Shown here: positions 7,618 to 8,648 of the stretch, in pieces
Layout: every line of letters begins with the position of its first letter
Position numbering within the stretch: position 1 is the first letter of the stretch
DNA from: Propionibacteriaceae bacterium
GTDB lineage: Bacteria; Actinomycetota; Actinomycetes; Propionibacteriales; Propionibacteriaceae
Direction: 5' to 3'
Assembly (NCBI GenBank): GCA_021323255.1
Contig: JAJTCL010000099.1
Location: 1 to 8,648, forward strand
DNA length: 8,648 nt
Notes under the pieces: model-generated
Told to the model about the DNA's origin: nothing
Database searches by the model: none
Seen by the model: only the letters and a program-made list of their open reading frames with translations
Translations under genes and position numbers: made by a program

Positions 7618-8648
7618 GTGACGCGACGGTGATCGGCTCCACCGCGAGCCGTCCGCCATTTCCGGTCACCCTTGACAACTGGCAGACCGCGCCGCAGATC
7701 GGTTGGACTTTCTGCCACATTGCGGAAATCTTCCCCACCGCGCCTATCTCGCGAGGAGCTGAACCTCCGCCGCCGCTGCTACGGCGCATCGAGCCGGTGG
7801 CCGACCTCACCTGCTGGGCCGTTGACGGGGAACGGACCACGGTCGGCGCGATCATGAAGGCCACCGAGACAGACGGATGGATGGTGTTTCACGACGGCCA
7901 TGTCCTCGCCGAGGAATACGCCGGGGCGATGGAGCCCGCCACGCTGCATCTATTGATGTCGGTGAGCAAGTCGATCGTCGGCATCCTGGTCGGTGCACTG
8001 GCGGGCGAGGGCGTGTTGGACGTGGAGGCACCGGTGACCGCGTACGTGCCGGAGCTTGAGCGAAGCGGCTATCGCGGGGCGAGGTTGCGTCACCTGCTCG
8101 ATATGCGGTCGGGCATTGCGTTCTCCGAGGACTACCTGGATCCGGATTCAGAGGTCCGGCTGCTGGAGCAAGCGGTTGGCTGGGCGCCGCGTCGCTCACC
8201 GCGCGTGCCGCCGACGCTACGTGGGTTCCTGCTAACGCTCCGCCAGGGGCTAGAGCACGGCGGCCCCTTCGAGTACCGCAGTTGCGAAACCGACATCTTG
8301 GGTTGGATATGCGAGGCCGCCGCAGGCCGACGGTTCCCGAAACTGGCCGGGGAACTGGTCTGGTCCCGGCTGGGCACCGACTTCGACGCCAATATTGGGA
8401 TTGATCCTGAGGGCACCGGGATGTTCGACGGCGGCATGTCCGCCGCCCTATGTGATCTCGCTCGCTTCGGGGCGATGATCGCCCGGGACGGGACGTCCCT
8501 GAGCAACCATCAGGTGGTTCCGGAGGCCTGGATCGCAGATAGCTTCGCGGGTGGCCCGGATTCGCGGCAGGCCTTCGCCGCCAGCCCCACCGACACCCGG
8601 ATGCCTGGTGGCATGTATCGCAACCAGTTCTGGTTCCCCTACCCTGAC
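7614..8648 (+). CDS. NylB-family serine hydrolase (6-aminohexanoate-dimer hydrolase-like), 3' end missing
   Basis: A beta-lactamase-fold serine hydrolase; the nearest family I recognise is NylB, which cuts the amide of 6-aminohexanoate dimers. The frame stays open from 7614 to the window end: 345 codons of about 390 expected. Seen: LDNWQTAP and WTFCHIAEIFPTAPISR (31-47), which mirror the NylB N terminus; nucleophile Ser116 and Lys119 in HLLMSVSKS; PVTAYVPEL; Tyr174 in SEDYLDP, matching NylB Tyr170; Tyr221 in FEYRS, matching catalytic Tyr215; and FDGGMSAA (271-278). By alignment from memory, NylB Asp181 is Glu185 here and Asn266 is Asp272. No signal peptide is seen, so it is probably cytosolic. 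The start is a GTG inside the ligase stop (GTGA) without a good Shine-Dalgarno; GTG at 7629 is an alternative. Coupling to a ligase gene suggests it cleaves the amide bond of an oxidised, acylated amine; an esterase is the main alternative. Confidence 0.88.
   Translation, partial: MSDATVIGSTASRPPFPVTLDNWQTAPQIGWTFCHIAEIFPTAPISRGAEPPPPLLRRIEPVADLTCWAVDGERTTVGAIMKATETDGWMVFHDGHVLAEEYAGAMEPATLHLLMSVSKSIVGILVGALAGEGVLDVEAPVTAYVPELERSGYRGARLRHLLDMRSGIAFSEDYLDPDSEVRLLEQAVGWAPRRSPRVPPTLRGFLLTLRQGLEHGGPFEYRSCETDILGWICEAAAGRRFPKLAGELVWSRLGTDFDANIGIDPEGTGMFDGGMSAALCDLARFGAMIARDGTSLSNHQVVPEAWIADSFAGGPDSRQAFAASPTDTRMPGGMYRNQFWFPYPD

Noticed and set aside
7614..8648. Class C beta-lactamase or resistance gene
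   Set aside because: It shares the SxxK fold signature, but the N-terminal segment, the SEDYLDP region and FDGGMS match NylB-type hydrolases; no signal peptide is seen and the context is amine catabolism.

Overview
The window reads as a high-GC actinobacterial accessory catabolic region. GC-rich codons dominate and the reading frames are tightly packed. The protein styles (AGAO-like copper amine oxidase, actinobacterial APC permease) fit Nocardioidaceae, Rhodococcus or Arthrobacter-type bacteria. The genus is an inference and is not fixed by any marker gene here.

All six genes lie on the + strand and fill almost the whole window, so it looks like one operon cut at both ends. In order they are: a copper/topaquinone primary-amine oxidase (5' end missing, 1-1893); a gamma-aminobutyraldehyde-type aldehyde dehydrogenase (1932-3377); a 12-helix APC-family amine/amino-acid permease (3432-4934); an agmatinase/guanidinobutyrase-type ureohydrolase (4931-6025); an ATP-grasp carboxylate-amine ligase-like protein (6022-7617); and a serine hydrolase of the NylB (6-aminohexanoate-dimer hydrolase) family, cut at the 3' end (7614-8648). 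The first two gaps are 38 and 54 bases, each ending in a good ribosome binding site. The last three junctions are 4-base stop/start overlaps (ATGA, ATGA, GTGA), so the last four genes are probably translationally coupled. No gap exceeds 54 bases. I see no promoter, terminator, RNA gene, mobile element or CRISPR.

Working together: the permease would import a polyamine or guanidino-amine. The copper oxidase would convert its terminal CH2-NH2 to an aldehyde, and the dehydrogenase would turn that into an acid. The ureohydrolase would remove urea from a guanidino group, as in agmatine to 4-guanidinobutyrate to GABA. The ATP-grasp ligase and the NylB-type amidase are not needed for that simple route. 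Their presence suggests a step in which the amine is capped as an amide, oxidised, and then uncapped. That would be a Puu-like pathway (ligase, oxidase, aldehyde dehydrogenase, amide hydrolase, importer) in which ligase, oxidase and hydrolase all belong to families different from those of E. coli PuuA, PuuB and PuuD. This is the most interesting hypothesis in the window; it rests on gene content, not on experiment.
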